From Utricularia gibba (taxonomy: Eukaryota; Streptophyta; Magnoliopsida; Lamiales; Lentibulariaceae): a DNA stretch of 64,000 nt. The stretch covers positions 4,650,001 through 4,714,000 of the forward strand of contig CM007991.1 of assembly GCA_002189035.1 (NCBI GenBank), given 5' to 3'. A program made the position numbers and the translations under genes. The notes beneath the pieces were generated by a model. That model saw nothing but the letters and a program-made list of their open reading frames with translations, was not told the origin of the DNA and made no database searches. Positions within the stretch are counted from its first letter, which is position 1. Every line of letters begins with the position of its first letter. Positions 34,240 through 46,030 of this stretch are shown here, in pieces.

Positions 34240-35345
34240 TTAGAGGGGAATTTCATTGAATGCCACAGCATCCACAGGGTGTCCCACTTCATCAATCATG
34301 AGCTCATGGAACACTTTCAATCTGTGACCATTCACAGTAAATGAGCTAAGCATGTCTCTATCAAACAACTTAATGGAACCGTTAGGATTCACATGTTTAA
34401 TCACAATAGGTCCTCCCCAACGAGATTTCAGTTTACCTGGGTGAAGTTTGAGTTTAGACTGAAATAATAATACCTTTTGTCCAGGTTCAAAGTGCTTTCG
34501 CAAGATCTGACGGTCATGGAACTGCTTCGTGTGTTCCTTGAAGATTTTAGAATTCATATAGGCCTCATGTCTTAGCTCATCAAGCTCTGAAAGTTGGAGC
34601 TTTCTCAAGTCACCACTGCCTTGAATCTCCAAGTTCACTCGCTGGATCGCCCGTCTTGCCTTCTGCTCTAATTCAATGAGCAAATGGCAATGTTTACCAT
34701 ATACAAGACAAAAAGGAGATATACCGATGGGGCTTTTGAAGGCTGTGCGAATTGCCCACAAGGTGTCATTCAACTTGGAGCTCCAGTCCTTGCGAGAAGA
34801 AGTCACAGTCTTCTCCAGAATTTGCTTGATCTGCCGATTAGAAACTTCTGCCTGCCCATTGGTCTGAGGGTGGTAAGAATTAGATGGCCTATACCAGACT
34901 CCATAGCTTTTCAGCAATCTCTCCATAGCCTTGTTAAAGAAATGGCTTCCACGATCACTGATCAAGGCTTTGGGTGTTCCAAACCTCACAAAGATGTTAT
35001 TCTTCATAAAACGTATGACTGAATGAGTATCTTGTGACTTGGTGGGAATTGCCTCTATCCCTTTTGAAACATAGTCCACTGCCACCAGAATGTACTCATA
35101 GCCATCAGAGTTTGGAAAGGGGCCCATGAAGTCTATTCCCCACACATCGAACACTTCTGGAACCACAATTGGCTGCATTGGCATTTCATGCCGGTTTGAG
35201 ATATTCCCTGTTCTCTGGCAGTTCTCGCAGCTCTTACAGTAAGACTTGGCCAATAATAACCACAATCCAGCACCTTCTTGGCAGTACGGTTAGGACCATG
35301 GTGGCCTCCACAAGGAGATGCATGACAGAATGCCAACACTTGCTA
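34240..35345 (-). pseudogene. Integrase of Athila-C
   Basis: Open core frame 34240-35265: GIDFMGPFP (first Asp), [10 protein letters not shown] (second Asp), [10 protein letters not shown] (Glu), then the C-terminal region [29 protein letters not shown] with the GP motif. All three catalytic residues are present. The zinc region just upstream is damaged: a stop TAG at 35343-35345 and a frame change or deletion near 35250, where GYYWP runs out of frame with [12 protein letters not shown]. Confidence 0.85.
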
Positions 35346-38300
35346 AATATCATCTTCATTCAAGCAGCGTCGCACAACAGCATCAGCACAATGTTTCCAC
35401 AGATAGGGGTCATCCCAGAAATAGTGCTTACTCTCACTCTTCAACTTCAGCTTCTCATAACTCTTTAAGTCCAAAGCCATCTCTCCAGTGCACAGGTAAT
35501 TGGCTATGTCAACATACCATGGTTCACTAGTCTTACCTGCATCAGCCTTAATTGCGCAGAGTTGTCCATCTGGAAATTCTTCAACAATTGGAACACCATC
35601 CATGGGTTGCTCGATTCTGCTAAGATGATCTGCAACTTCATTGAGCTTCCAGGCTTATCCCTGATTTCCACATTGAACTCTTGCAGCAATAAGACCCACC
35701 TCATAAGCCTTGGTTTGGTCTCCTTCTTGGACATGAGGTGTTTGATGGCGGCATGGTCTGTATGCACAATCACTTTGTTACCCAACAAATAGCTTCTGAA
35801 CTTCTCTAAGGCAAATACAACAGCTAGCATCTCCTTCTCGGTTGTAGTGTAATTTGCTTGAGCATTATCCAAAGTTTTAGAGGCATAGCTGATAACAGTG
35901 TCTTTTCCATTAAGTTTCTGGCCTAACACAGCTCCTACTGCATAGTTGGATGCATCAGTCATCACATGGAATGGTTCACTCCAGTTGGGTACTTGTATGA
36001 TAGGAACTGATGTCACGGCTGCCTTGAGAGTTTCAAAAGCATGCTTACATTCATCTGAAAAAATAAACTCAACATCTTTTTGCAAGAGGTTAGTCAATGG
36101 TCGAGCAATTTGAGAAAATCCCTTAATAAACCTCCTGTAAAATCCAACATGGCCTAAAAATGCACGTACTCCTCTTTCATCATGTGGATATGGTAAACCA
36201 GAAATAGTACTTACCTTAGCAGGATCTACCGTAAGACCTGCTTCAGAAACAACATGCCCAAGTACAATTCCTTGGCGTACCATGAAATGGCATTTTTCAG
36301 AGTTCAAAACTAAATCTTTCTCAACACAACGTTTCAAAACAAGTTCTAAATGATTCAAACAATTATCAAAGCTAGTCCTATGCACAGTAAAGTCATCCAT
36401 GAATACTTCAATGAAATCATCAATATAATCCGAAAAAATGCTGGTGACACACCTTTGAAACGTCGCTGGGGCGTTGCAGAGGCCAAATGACATCTTCTTG
36501 TACGCATATGTGCCAAAGGGACAGGTAAAGGTCATCTTTTCTTGATCATCCGGTGCCACAGCAACCTGATTATACCCTGAGTACCCATCAAGAAAGCAAT
36601 AAAAACTTTTACCACTTAACCTGTCCAACATTTGGTCCACGAAGGGTAGAGGGTAGTGATCCTTCCTTGTTACTTCGTTCAGCTTTCTGTAGTCAATACA
36701 TACCCTCCAACCATTTTGAACTCGCGTAGCCACCTTCTTTCCATCAGCATCTTCAACAATTGTAATTCCTGTCTTTTTAGGGACTACGTGGATAGGACTT
36801 ACCCACGTACTATCAGAAATCGAGTAAATCACTCCAGCTTTCAATAGCTTCTGGATTTCCTTCTTCACAACCTCCATGAGGGTCGGATTAAGCCTTCTCT
36901 GAGGTTGTCTAACCGATTTTGCTCCGTCTTCAAGATAAATCCTATGCATTGTGACAGAAGAGCTAATTCCAATTATATCATCCAGCGTCCAGCCAATAGC
37001 CTTGCTGTTAGCCTTGAGAACGTCCATCAACTTCGTCTCTTCTTCACAAGAAAGATCAGCACTAATAATCACCGGCTTTGAATTGTCACCAATAAACGCA
37101 TACTTGAGATGTGAAGGCAAGGGTTTCAATTCTGGTGGTGCAACACTAGTCACCTCTCCAAGCTTCACCAAGTCTTTATCTTGAATGAAACATTCTAGAA
37201 TTACATGCTCAGCTTCCTCCTCTCCAAGCTCAACTCCTTGTTTAAAAATTTTAAGAATATCATGCTGCTCTTCATCAAAAACTTGCTCTACTAATTCATC
37301 AACGACATCAACTCCAGTCAAAGGTGCAAAATCATCAGGGAACTTTTCAGCTTCATTAGTCTTAAAGATAGAAATATCATCAGCATAACCAATAGTAATA
37401 GCTCCTTTCCTACAATTAATTTGAGCATTTGCAGTAGCTAAGAAAGGGCCTCCCAGAATTAAAGTATTATCATTCACCCTAGCTGGAGGCATTTTAACAA
37501 CAACAAAATCGCAAGGATAACAAGTGTTAGAAACTCGAACAAGAACATCTTCAGCAATACCCTCCGGATGGGCCACGGATCTGGTTGCAAGTTGTAATTT
37601 CAAGTTGGTTGGCCTGAGGGGTTCCAAATCAAGTGCCAAATAAACTTCATAAGGCATCATGTTGATTGAAGCGCCTTGATCTGCCATTGCCCTACTGATG
37701 AATTTAGTTCCTACCTGGATAGGAACAAAAAATGTTCCAGGGTCTGAACATTTTTCTGGCATCGGGTGTGTCAAGTATGCGGAGACTTGAGCATTGACTT
37801 TGATCACGTCCTCATCCTTGCTTTTCCTCTTCGAACTACACAAGTCCTTCAATACTTTCATTCCTTTCGGCACTTGCCTTAAATAATCTATAGCCTTCAT
37901 GGTGATCATTGCAGAGTCCAAGGCTGAAATGATAGAGTCCTTTTCTTCTTTCCTTGCTCGAGCTTGCAATTTTCCAGGAAAAGGAGGCGTCTTCTTGATC
38001 TCAACAACAGGTTCCCCTACTGCCTTTTCATGCTGCACCTTATCCTCAGAATTAATTTGAATCCCTTCTGCTGCTTTGTTGTGGCTTGTAGGGGCTTTCC
38101 GGTCAGGGAGCTGCTTTCCCCCACGAAGTTCTATAGCAGAAATGTTGGCCTTCGGATTAGCATTGGGCTGAGATGGTAATTTCCCTGAGTTTCCTTTCAG
38201 TTCAGTGAGCTTTGTAGCAAGTTGGCCAATTTGCCTCTCAAGACTCTTCATCATCTTCTCAGATTCAACATCCCTTTTGGCCTGTTCAGCATCCTTTTTT

Positions 38301-38404
38301 TCTTGTTCAGCATTACGTCTGGCCATGTTTTCCAGCATCATCTTCATCATTTCTTCAGTGGAAGGAGGTGGTTTAACACCTGAAGTGCTTGGCTGGTCAA
38401 GTCT
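35346..38404 (-). pseudogene. pol: gag C-terminus, protease, RT and RNase H of Athila-C
   Basis: A long open frame (35504-38350, 948 codons) covers ISAIELRGGKQLPDR after gag, protease with MADQGASINMMP (catalytic Asp kept), the pre-RT region LPSHLKYAFIGDN, RT with DGYSGYNQ and the catalytic FMDD, and RNase H (MTDASNYAVGAVL, TTTEKEMLAVVFALE, HTDHAAIKHL). At about 35650 a one-base loss shifts the frame; the proper continuation (NEVADHLSRIEQP, then PWYVDIANYL) is in another frame down to the stop at 35343. The best preserved RT in the older part of the window. Confidence 0.88.
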
Positions 38405-39290
38405 CTAATGTGGGGGTTGATAAGGCTTTCTTTGATACCTATTCCCCTGCTGAACACTAGGTCCTTGCTGAAACGAAATTGTTTGAACTGGTTGCTGCTG
38501 TTGATTAAATCCCAGATGTTGTGGATTTTCAACATTGGTGCTTCTCTAGCTGAAATTGGGATGATTCCTCATAGGCTCAAGTCGCTGGTCATTTTTGGGC
38601 CTGAAATAATCAGCTCTATTATTCAAGTACCCCATTGCATTCACTCCTTCAAGTGGTTCTTCTAGATTTCCTTTCATGGAGCAATGATCAGGAGTATGCC
38701 CCAAAATTCCACAAACTTCACAAGGCACGGATTTAGCATGAACAAGGAATAATCCTTTCACCATATCCTTCAATTCAGCAATATCCTTGTCATTTCTTGC
38801 TGCTTCATCCTCTCTCAATGTCCCCATTTCATGCACTTGTCACTGGGTTCGAGACCGAGATTGAGAATGCCTAGAATGGCTAACCATTTCTTTAATTTTC
38901 TCCCAGCCTTCAGATGGGGTAAGAGTTCTCATATTCCCATGTACAGCAGAATCCAACTTATCTCTTTGGGCAATAGTCAAGCCCTTCAAAAAACATTTCA
39001 CTTGCTTTAATTTATCAAATCCATGATGTGGGCAGCTCGAAAGGAGAGTTGTGAACCTATCCCAATACAGATGTAGAGGCTCATCATAATCCTGAAAAAT
39101 ATTTTCAATTTTGCTTCGAATTTCGTCTGCTCTAGAGGTAGGAAAAAACTGATTTAAAAATGCTTTCTTCATTTCCATCCAACTTCTAATACTTCCAGGT
39201 TCAAGTGTATTGAACCAAGTCTTGGCATGTCCTTCAAGAGTAAATTGGAAGACTCTAAGTAGTAAAACATCCTCAGTCAGTCATGTCCTT
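38405..39290 (-). pseudogene. gag: gag of Athila-C, N-terminus deleted
   Basis: Gag domain sequence (KTWFNTLEPGSIRSW, MKKAFLNQFFPTSRADEIR, LYWDRFTTLLSSCPHHGF, FLKGLTIAQRDKLDSA), then a CCHC knuckle (CEVCGILGHTPDHC) and a Gln-rich spacer. Stops at 38840-38842 (TGA), 38546-38548 (TAG) and 38405-38407 (TAG). At about 39290 the gag sequence changes abruptly to LTR sequence, so the start, leader and primer site have been deleted. Confidence 0.8.
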
Positions 39291-40111
39291 CAGAGCCCTT
39301 AGGCTTAAACCTAGCTTGGAACGCTTGAAAACAGAGTAATAGTTTGCAGAAACAGAGCATGGTTCGCAGGAACAGTAAAAGCGCGTTAAACTTAAAGGAA
39401 AATATGAAAAGCTTAAACAACAACATGTTCATAAGTATCGAAACACAACAGAAAGCATAAAAACAACGTCAATAACAGTAGCAAGTTCACGCAGAAAAAG
39501 GAGTGCAGAAATCTGTAAATAAAAGTTGCAGGATGCTTCTGTGGGCTGTGGATCTGTTGGAAATCGAAGTTCTGGCCGGAACGGTGGTGTGGACACGCTT
39601 ATCTGGAGGTCGCCGGAATTTTTCGCCAGAGAAACGACGTTCTCCTTGCTCCCCTCGCTCCTGTTTGCGGTCTTTGCACTCTGCGTGCATATTGTACTCT
39701 CCCCTCTTCTCTCCCTTCCTTTTCCCTTTTGCAGCTCAAAAGTAAGGGTAGCTTTGTCTTTTTCTCAGGCTTCTAGAAGGGAGATCTCTGCTCCATATCT
39801 TATCTCTTCAGAAGGGCGGCTACTTTCGGCGGAAAGTGGCTTTTGCATAGGTTTTCTGTCTCTTCTGACTTGTAAACGTTGAAAGTGCGCTGCTACAGTA
39901 CTAGCTCTTACCGTGGTAAGACTTAAAGCATAGACTAGACAAAATATTAAAGTTTTTGGCTCAATTGTTGCCAATTGAGACTATTTTCACAATAAACACA
40001 TTCTAGCAAACTAAATACGCAAAAGAAGAAATTTAGCATACTAAATAACATTTATCTCTACAAAACATGCTTAAAAACATATATAAAAACATAATAAAAA
40101 TGGTGTTATCA
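39291..40111 (-). repeat. Truncated 5' LTR of Athila-C
   Basis: Matches 29451-30102 with about 169 extra bases (39756-39925) that the other LTR lacks. The inner part of the LTR is missing. Confidence 0.85.
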
Positions 40112-40201
40112 ATCAGCATTTTAAGTGTACATCAATTGTTAATTAATTGGATTTTTACTGCTATAAATTCATATAATATAATTTTAAAACCCTAGAAACC
40201 A

Positions 40202-40603
40202 TGATCAGATTCAATTCTGATTACGTGGAATTCATCCCAATTCAATTTAAGGCCCGTTTAAGTTTTTTAAACACTGTTTTGTGATAAGATGCATGAATAT
40301 CTCAGTTCAAAAGGAGATATAAATGAGGCACCGCCATTCACCGTTCTTGTGGTTTAGGTTCCTCAGCTGCCGTTGAAAAAAAAAATAAAGCAGTCCTGCA
40401 CAGCTTGACGCAGAAGCAGCATAGAACTACTGCTATCTTCTCGCATTTGAATAATGGCTGATCGACCTTTTTCGTTGCGAAAAGAGGTGGATGCGGGATC
40501 GAGGCACCAATATGCATCTTATCACATAACAGTGTTTAAAAAACTTAAAAGGGCCTTAAATTGAATGGGGATGAATTCCACGTAATCACAATTGAATTGG
40601 ATC
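40202..40603. mobile_element. MITE with long terminal inverted repeats
   Basis: About 400 bases with inverted arms of roughly 85 bases: the left arm runs from TGATCAGATTCAATTC through GATTACGTGGAATTCATCCC to GTGATAAGATGCAT, and the right arm is its reverse complement with few mismatches. No coding capacity. Flanks CCTAGAAAC and CCTACAATT are similar but not identical, possibly a decayed nine-base duplication as in Mutator-like elements; the superfamily is not certain. Confidence 0.75.
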
Positions 40604-41730
40604 ACCTACAATTATTCTCTTTGGTGCAAATCCGTGTCTTATGATATCTAGCATTTGAATTGTATTAATAATCGTCAAGAAAGTTACTAAGTAGCTAACT
40701 TCGATCATAAAACTGGAACTTATGCATCAGCTCATTTTTATATAATTATATTATATATGTTGTTTGAAATAGAAAGTTTATTGATGGATAATAAATAAAC
40801 TTTTATTAACAATGGTAACTGTTAATAAAAGTTTAACAGTGGTAACAAATGAATAGCAACCCATTTGAACACCGCATGGATATATCAGTCGTTTAGAAAC
40901 TAGAACACATGGTAATGCTTCACTTCTTAAAGCTTGTCACTCCGTCAATCAAGTTGAAGTTCTCACAATTTGTTTCCAAATGAGTCTGCTTTGAATGATT
41001 TCACAAGAGCCATTTTTTATGCATCATTGTTCCTCTGATTGTGCCTTGAAACAGTCTTTTGATAAAGAGCACCCATACCGCTAGTTCAGGATATGGTCGG
41101 CCAAGTGGCTCGCTGCATTCTCCACTTGACTTTCTTGGCTTGCCTCGTTTATTATGGTTCGAATTGGTATCTGCCAGCAGCTCTGTCTACTTCCTTCCCC
41201 TTTTTCAATGCCACATCCATCCGCAATTCAATATTTATACCATGTTACCTCACTGCCTTTGGGTTTTGACCCTCTGTTGTTCTCACTTCTTTTTCTCTCT
41301 CTGAACCACCAATCTTTTCAGGGTCTGGAGCTGGAAGCAAGCTGTGCTCTGCGAGTTTGTTGGATTGAAATGGAAGAACAGGAGCCGAGGGTGAATGATT
41401 GTGTTAGTTAGTTTGTGGCGGAGAAAAGGGGGAAAAAGTTGTTGTCTTTGGAGGTGGTACGAAGGATGGAGCGATCAGAGGGCTGATCCGATGGAATTAA
41501 AGAAGAGCAATATTGAAGCTAAAATACTTGTATTCACTTAACGAAACACAATGTTGAATATAACCTTATTTATAATAGAAAGTAAACATGAAACTCGCTA
41601 TTGCATCAAGATTACCGTCGATGAACCATCAAAATATCTGTAACTGAATAATCCGCTACAGCTGCTACGCTGGTGCACCCATGGGGTCATGAGGTTTGAT
41701 TGCAGGCTCGAACCGAGACTCTGTCTTTAG
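40604..41730. other. Non-coding, one hairpin
   Basis: Apart from the hairpin at 40797-40834 nothing is recognised. The part after 41050 is less AT-rich and may belong with the receptor-kinase fragment (for example as upstream sequence). Confidence 0.4.
40797..40834. repeat. Perfect 15-base hairpin
   Basis: Arms AAACTTTTATTAACA and TGTTAATAAAAGTTT are exact reverse complements around the loop ATGGTAAC. Not followed by a T-run, so not a terminator; probably part of a small inverted-repeat element. Confidence 0.8.
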
Positions 41731-41988
41731 TTGTTTGCGTCATTCGGAATCTTTTGTGGCTGCTCTATGCGACTGTTGGTCTTTATCCTCTTCTTCGTCT
41801 CCTATGGTTCATTTGCCATGGCAAACGGCCCGTTGAGAGACTCCCAGCGGCTTATTTTTTTCAAGAATTCTCTCCTCTCAACCAGAGTTTTCTCTAGTTG
41901 GAAACCGGGGGCGTCTCCCTGCAATTCTGTTGGCATTTCTTGCAAGAACTCCAGAGTGTCATATATTGACCTCTCTAATCTCCCCCTC
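41731..41988 (+). pseudogene. BRI1-type LRR receptor kinase fragment (signal peptide and N-cap)
   Basis: An open plus-strand frame runs 41731-42084 (117 codons), but only about residues 13-86 look like a receptor. They comprise a signal-peptide-like hydrophobic stretch (MRLLVFILFFVSYGSF), then DSQRLIFFKNSLLS, a Trp (residue 57), and the paired cysteines of an LRR N-terminal cap (C64 and C71 in PCNSVGISC), then SRVSYIDLSNLPL. This order and spacing match the start of brassinosteroid receptor BRI1-like kinases. The similarity ends at about 41988; no leucine-rich repeats or kinase domain follow. It is either a broken gene or a captured fragment. The first Met of the homologous part is probably at 41767. 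Confidence 0.6.
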
Positions 41989-42103
41989 ATGGAGAGAGGA
42001 GCCCCTCGTTGCACGACAAGATTGGTCGGAAATATCCCTACGCCAGTTTACAAGTATTATGAGACCATGAAGTTGCCACGCTAAGCATGCAGAAACTACG
42101 TAC

Positions 42104-42197
42104 CTTTCCTTGATTGTCTCCATTAGTAGCCACTAGAGGAAGCTCAGCAACATCTGGTCCAAATATCCTCAGAAGAGCAGCTGATACGATGAAAGAG
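42104..42197 (-). other. Candidate internal exon, unknown protein
   Basis: 94 bases on the minus strand bounded by TTTTGTACAG| and GGAAAG|GTACGTAG, both good plant splice sites. The open frame encodes SFIVSAALLRIFGPDVAELP and more, ending NGDNQGK. I do not recognise it, and no neighbouring exon was identified. Confidence 0.3.
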
Positions 42198-43099
42198 CTG
42201 TACAAAACCAGGTTAATTGTTGTGTCCCAACATATCAAAACGCGACTTTGCAATCAAAACGACACACTACATTCCACTCAATTCTTGTCCTGATATGTTC
42301 AAAATATTAAAAATTAAGACAATCAACGAATCATATGTTAATTGACTAATCTAAGCAGAACATTTTGGCTACACCAATATAATAAAATATGCTTATTTAA
42401 GAATAACATACATCCTTAAATAATTGGAATTCTCTCAATTTGTGGATGGACGAGTGTAATAAATGAATAACTTTAAGTAAATACAGATACATATACCTAT
42501 GGTATTTGTAAGACATTGAATTGGGGTAGGTCACAATTCACTTCATTCCATAAATGAGTTTGCCTAATTATTTGGCCTACATCTACCTAAGTAGTTTTAA
42601 ATCTAGATCCCACTCTTTAAGCAAAAATCTACAGAACTTCTTCGTACAAGATCCTTTAGCATTTACAAATGAATTCTTGTTCCACCCATGCACTGAAATT
42701 ATATGATACTTTAAGTAGTTAGTGCTTGGTGAATCTATTGTAAAGAAGTATAGAGTATAAAAGGGGAAAAAAACAATTGGTCACTATTGTTCTAAATCAT
42801 ACATCCATATACTTTTTTTCATGAAACTAATTTCATTATAAAATCATTTTATTAAATTTGATATGTAAAAATACCGTCATTCATGTCCTATGTCCTAATT
42901 CAAAGGTTAAAAATATAAGAAGTAGAATCCCATAAAGTGACTAGAAGCGACCGTTTTTAAGGTTAGGAGAGAAATAATTTCCTAGAATAGTGTAGAGTAG
43001 ACTCTAGAGGATTGTTAGTTAATTAATTTTAAAAAGATAAAATGACATAATTTTGTAAATAAAAAATAAATACAGATAATTTGCATAATAAATTAATAT
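42198..43099. other. AT-rich non-coding, nothing recognised
   Basis: No repeat or coding similarity. Confidence 0.5.
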
Positions 43100-43459
43100 T
43101 GTAAGTGGCAAATATATCAAGGCAATGGTTTGTCGATCTCTGTTTCTTCCCTCTCGTGTGGTTTGGTTCCTTGCCTTCGTCTCCATTCTTGTGTCCTCAC
43201 TTCTTTCGCTGCTTTTCGCTGTAAATCTAGAGTTTTTCTCCATCGACTGGAATGCTGGTTCTGGTGCTGGTATGATATCCCATTTCCCTGCTTCGGTTGG
43301 ATGAAGATAAACTAATTTTTTTAAAATACGGATAGGCTTAAGCATTGAAAATGTTTTCGAGATGGATGCAGCCTTACTCTCGGAGATTATCTTGTATTCC
43401 CCTGGCTTAATGCCAAGGGCTCTCAAGAACTTATTTTTCATTTCTCGGTGATAGAGCAA
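43100..43459 (-). other. Unidentified open frame
   Basis: A minus-strand frame from 43459 encodes MLYHREMKNKFLRALGIKPG and then a basic, charged stretch ending around NRDRQTI, after which composition changes to AT-rich non-coding. The central part (LGIKPGEYKIISES) is plausible protein, but I do not recognise a family. It could be a decayed exon. Confidence 0.25.
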
Positions 43460-43739
43460 AATATTAATGTAGAATTGACTGCTATGGACACCCCTCCCAC
43501 AAATGCCATCAAATTTCTAGATGTTGATTTCTGACCATCAACATGTTACATACACAATTTATTTGGTGGCACTTAACACATTGGTTGGTAACATAAAGAA
43601 AAACAAAGGATTAATACATCAAATTTGCAATTTATTATTTATTAGCTTTCATACAATAACTAATGTACTACATAGTGATAAGATCCACATCATTCAATGA
43701 AAATCAGACAAAACAAGCATCACACTCAATGACTATTGT

Positions 43740-44080
43740 GATTAGCAGTAGTTACTAAGCAGGGTTTAACGTCATTGGATTGCTCATATACTGGGCCGAC
43801 AACTACACTGAATAAGAGATGTCAAGTCTAGTAAGAGTCAAATAAATTAGCTTCCCAATCAGTTGTCGGTATGTGGTTGGATCTTTCAGTAGTGTAGAGT
43901 CTCATTGATGTAGTTGGTGTGTTCGGTCTAGAGGTGTCGCTGCAAGCTTTGATCCGAGTAATCTAAGTTAGCTTAGTAGGTCAAGGACATATTTTTTTTG
44001 ACATATATATATCCCTCGATTAGAATGGGCAATTTCTATCCTTAGAAAATATTTCAATCAACCAAGATCCTTTAGCTTAG
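43740..44080 (-). mobile_element. Copia RT C-terminal fragment, minus strand
   Basis: Minus-strand pieces of copia RT: KKYVLDLLS, LGSKLAATPLD and DPTTYRQLIGKLIYLTLTRLDISYSV, with stops and frame changes. It ends where the plus-strand copia fragment begins. Confidence 0.6.
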
Positions 44081-46030
44081 ATGTAATTGGAATATGGAGC
44101 TTAGTACTATGGTAAGCTAACTCATTTGTGGGAAGACATGGACAGAATATTGCCGCTACCATCTTGCACTTTTGCAATGGCACATATATCCACTTGTGAG
44201 ATAAGGAAATTATTGAGGGAAAGAGAGGAATCCATCAAAGTGCATCATTTTTTGATTGGATTAACAAATGCTCATGATGCAATAAAAAACCAAATACTGT
44301 TATTGGAGCTTGTGCCACTATGGAATAGGGTTTATGGGATGGTCATGAAGATGAATCAATAGATGAAAGTTCAAATATCCATTGGCGATATAGGGAATAA
44401 CATAGCTCTAACTGTAATGAAAAACACACATAATAAACAAGGAGGTAGAGAGAAAGCAATCTAGAAAGATGGAAGAGTTGTAGAAAAATGATGTAAAAAA
44501 TGTCAAATAGTAGTGCACACAATTCATAACTGCTTCTAGATACATGGATATCCAAATTGGTGGAAGCAAAAAGGGAACAAGAATGCAAAATATAAAGGTA
44601 AGAGTTTTGCAAATCTGGCTCAAATTAATGATCAAGAATCAATTGCAGGTTGCATGACTTTGAGAGTTCAATACAAGCATTGCAACAGGAGTTGAGACAC
44701 TTAAAAATACTGATTATTTCAAGTGGAACAAATCTGGATTTGCGACGAGAAGACTTTACAAGTATGCCTTCAATACTTGCTTCTAATAGTGACTTTGTTA
44801 CATGGATAGTAGATTTAGAAAAACACAACCATTATGCTCCCTACATCCTATTTATTTTGCCGATGGATCCACCTTCCTTGGTAATCATACTGCAATTGCC
44901 AATCTACCATTGGACATTATATTTCAGGACCTTAAAGCCTCCAAAACACTTGTTGTTGCTCTAGTTAAGAGTGGTCTCTACTGGCTAGATGGCAACTCTT
45001 TTGATCTATCAAAACATTCAGCTACTTTGTTTAAATATTGTCACGAGCAACAAAATTGTATCCAAACCTGAAAACTAGTTTTGAATAATTAAAGTGTCAT
45101 GCTTTCCATTTTGGAAAGCAAACAAGAATGCCCTATCCATAATTCTTCCGGTATCTTAAATGCCTATAGGAAAGAAAGTTATAGGCAGCAAGTGGTTCTA
45201 CAATAATAAATTAAATCTAGATGGACATTTGAATAGGCACAAAGCAACACTTATTGCTCAAGGGTTTAATCATACAGAAGGTGTGGATTATGTTAAAAAT
45301 TTCTCTTGAGTTGCTAAGATTGTCACTGTTCGGTTGCTTTTAGCTTTGGAAATGGCTAAAGGATGGACTATCTGTCAGTTGGATGTTAATAATGCATTTC
45401 TACATGGATCAATAGAGGAAGAGGTTTACATGATTCCTCTAGAAGAGTTACATTTTTAAAATAAACACATTATGAGTAAACTTAAGAAAGCCATTTATGG
45501 CTTGAAACAAGCATCTAGAAGTTGGAACAAAGAATAATCAAAGAGTTTTCTTCAAGTGAGATATACTAGATTAGAAGGCTGCTCATTGTCTTTTTACAAA
45601 AGCAGAAGATGAGTCATTTATTGCACTCTTGGTTTATGTTGATGATATTTTATTGATTGGGAACATGATGAGTGAGTTGAATCATGTGAAATGATACCTG
45701 AATGATATTATCACAATTAAGGAACGAGGATCACCTTCTTATTATCTTGGAATTGAGGTGGATAATTCAAAAAATGGCATGTTTTGTAGCCAGCGCAAGT
45801 ATATCAAAGACATCATTACTGAAATGCACATGGAGAACACTAAACCTGTGGAACAAGTTTTTCTCCTGGCATGAAACTGAATGGCAACATACTTGAAGTA
45901 GAATTGTTTCACGATCTCAACCAGTATAGACAATTAGTTGTAGGTTTTTGTATTTAGGTTTCACCAGACATGATATTACTTATGCAACACAACAACTCAA
46001 TCAATATAAGGAAAAGACTCATTTCAGCAA
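44080..46030 (+). mobile_element. Degenerate copia element, plus strand
   Basis: Plus-strand copia remnants in order: Gag (LWEDMDRILPLPSCTF, HHFLIGLTNAHDAIKNQILL), a knuckle remnant ending HTIHNCF and GYPNWW, then RT ([84 protein letters not shown]). The catalytic YVDD is still readable but stops interrupt every domain. Integrase is largely missing. Confidence 0.72.

Larger units (their letters stand above)
29040..40111 (-). mobile_element. Athila-type Ty3/gypsy element with post-pol ORF (Athila-C)
   Basis: Minus-strand element of about 11 kb: LTR 29040-30102, an extra ORF region after pol (30940-34077), integrase to gag (34240-39290), and a truncated LTR (39291-40111). LTR ends are TGATAAC...GTTATCA. 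The 5' LTR lacks about 410 inner bases, and the primer site, leader and start of gag are missing: gag sequence runs directly into LTR sequence at about 39290. The flanks (TCTTG and ATCAG) do not match, so no target duplication supports a simple insertion. Stops and shifts in gag, pol and the extra ORF. Confidence 0.82.

Noticed and set aside
40202-40603. Exact nine-base target duplication for the MITE
   Set aside because: CCTAGAAAC and CCTACAATT match at only six of nine positions; too weak to assign it to Mutator-like elements.
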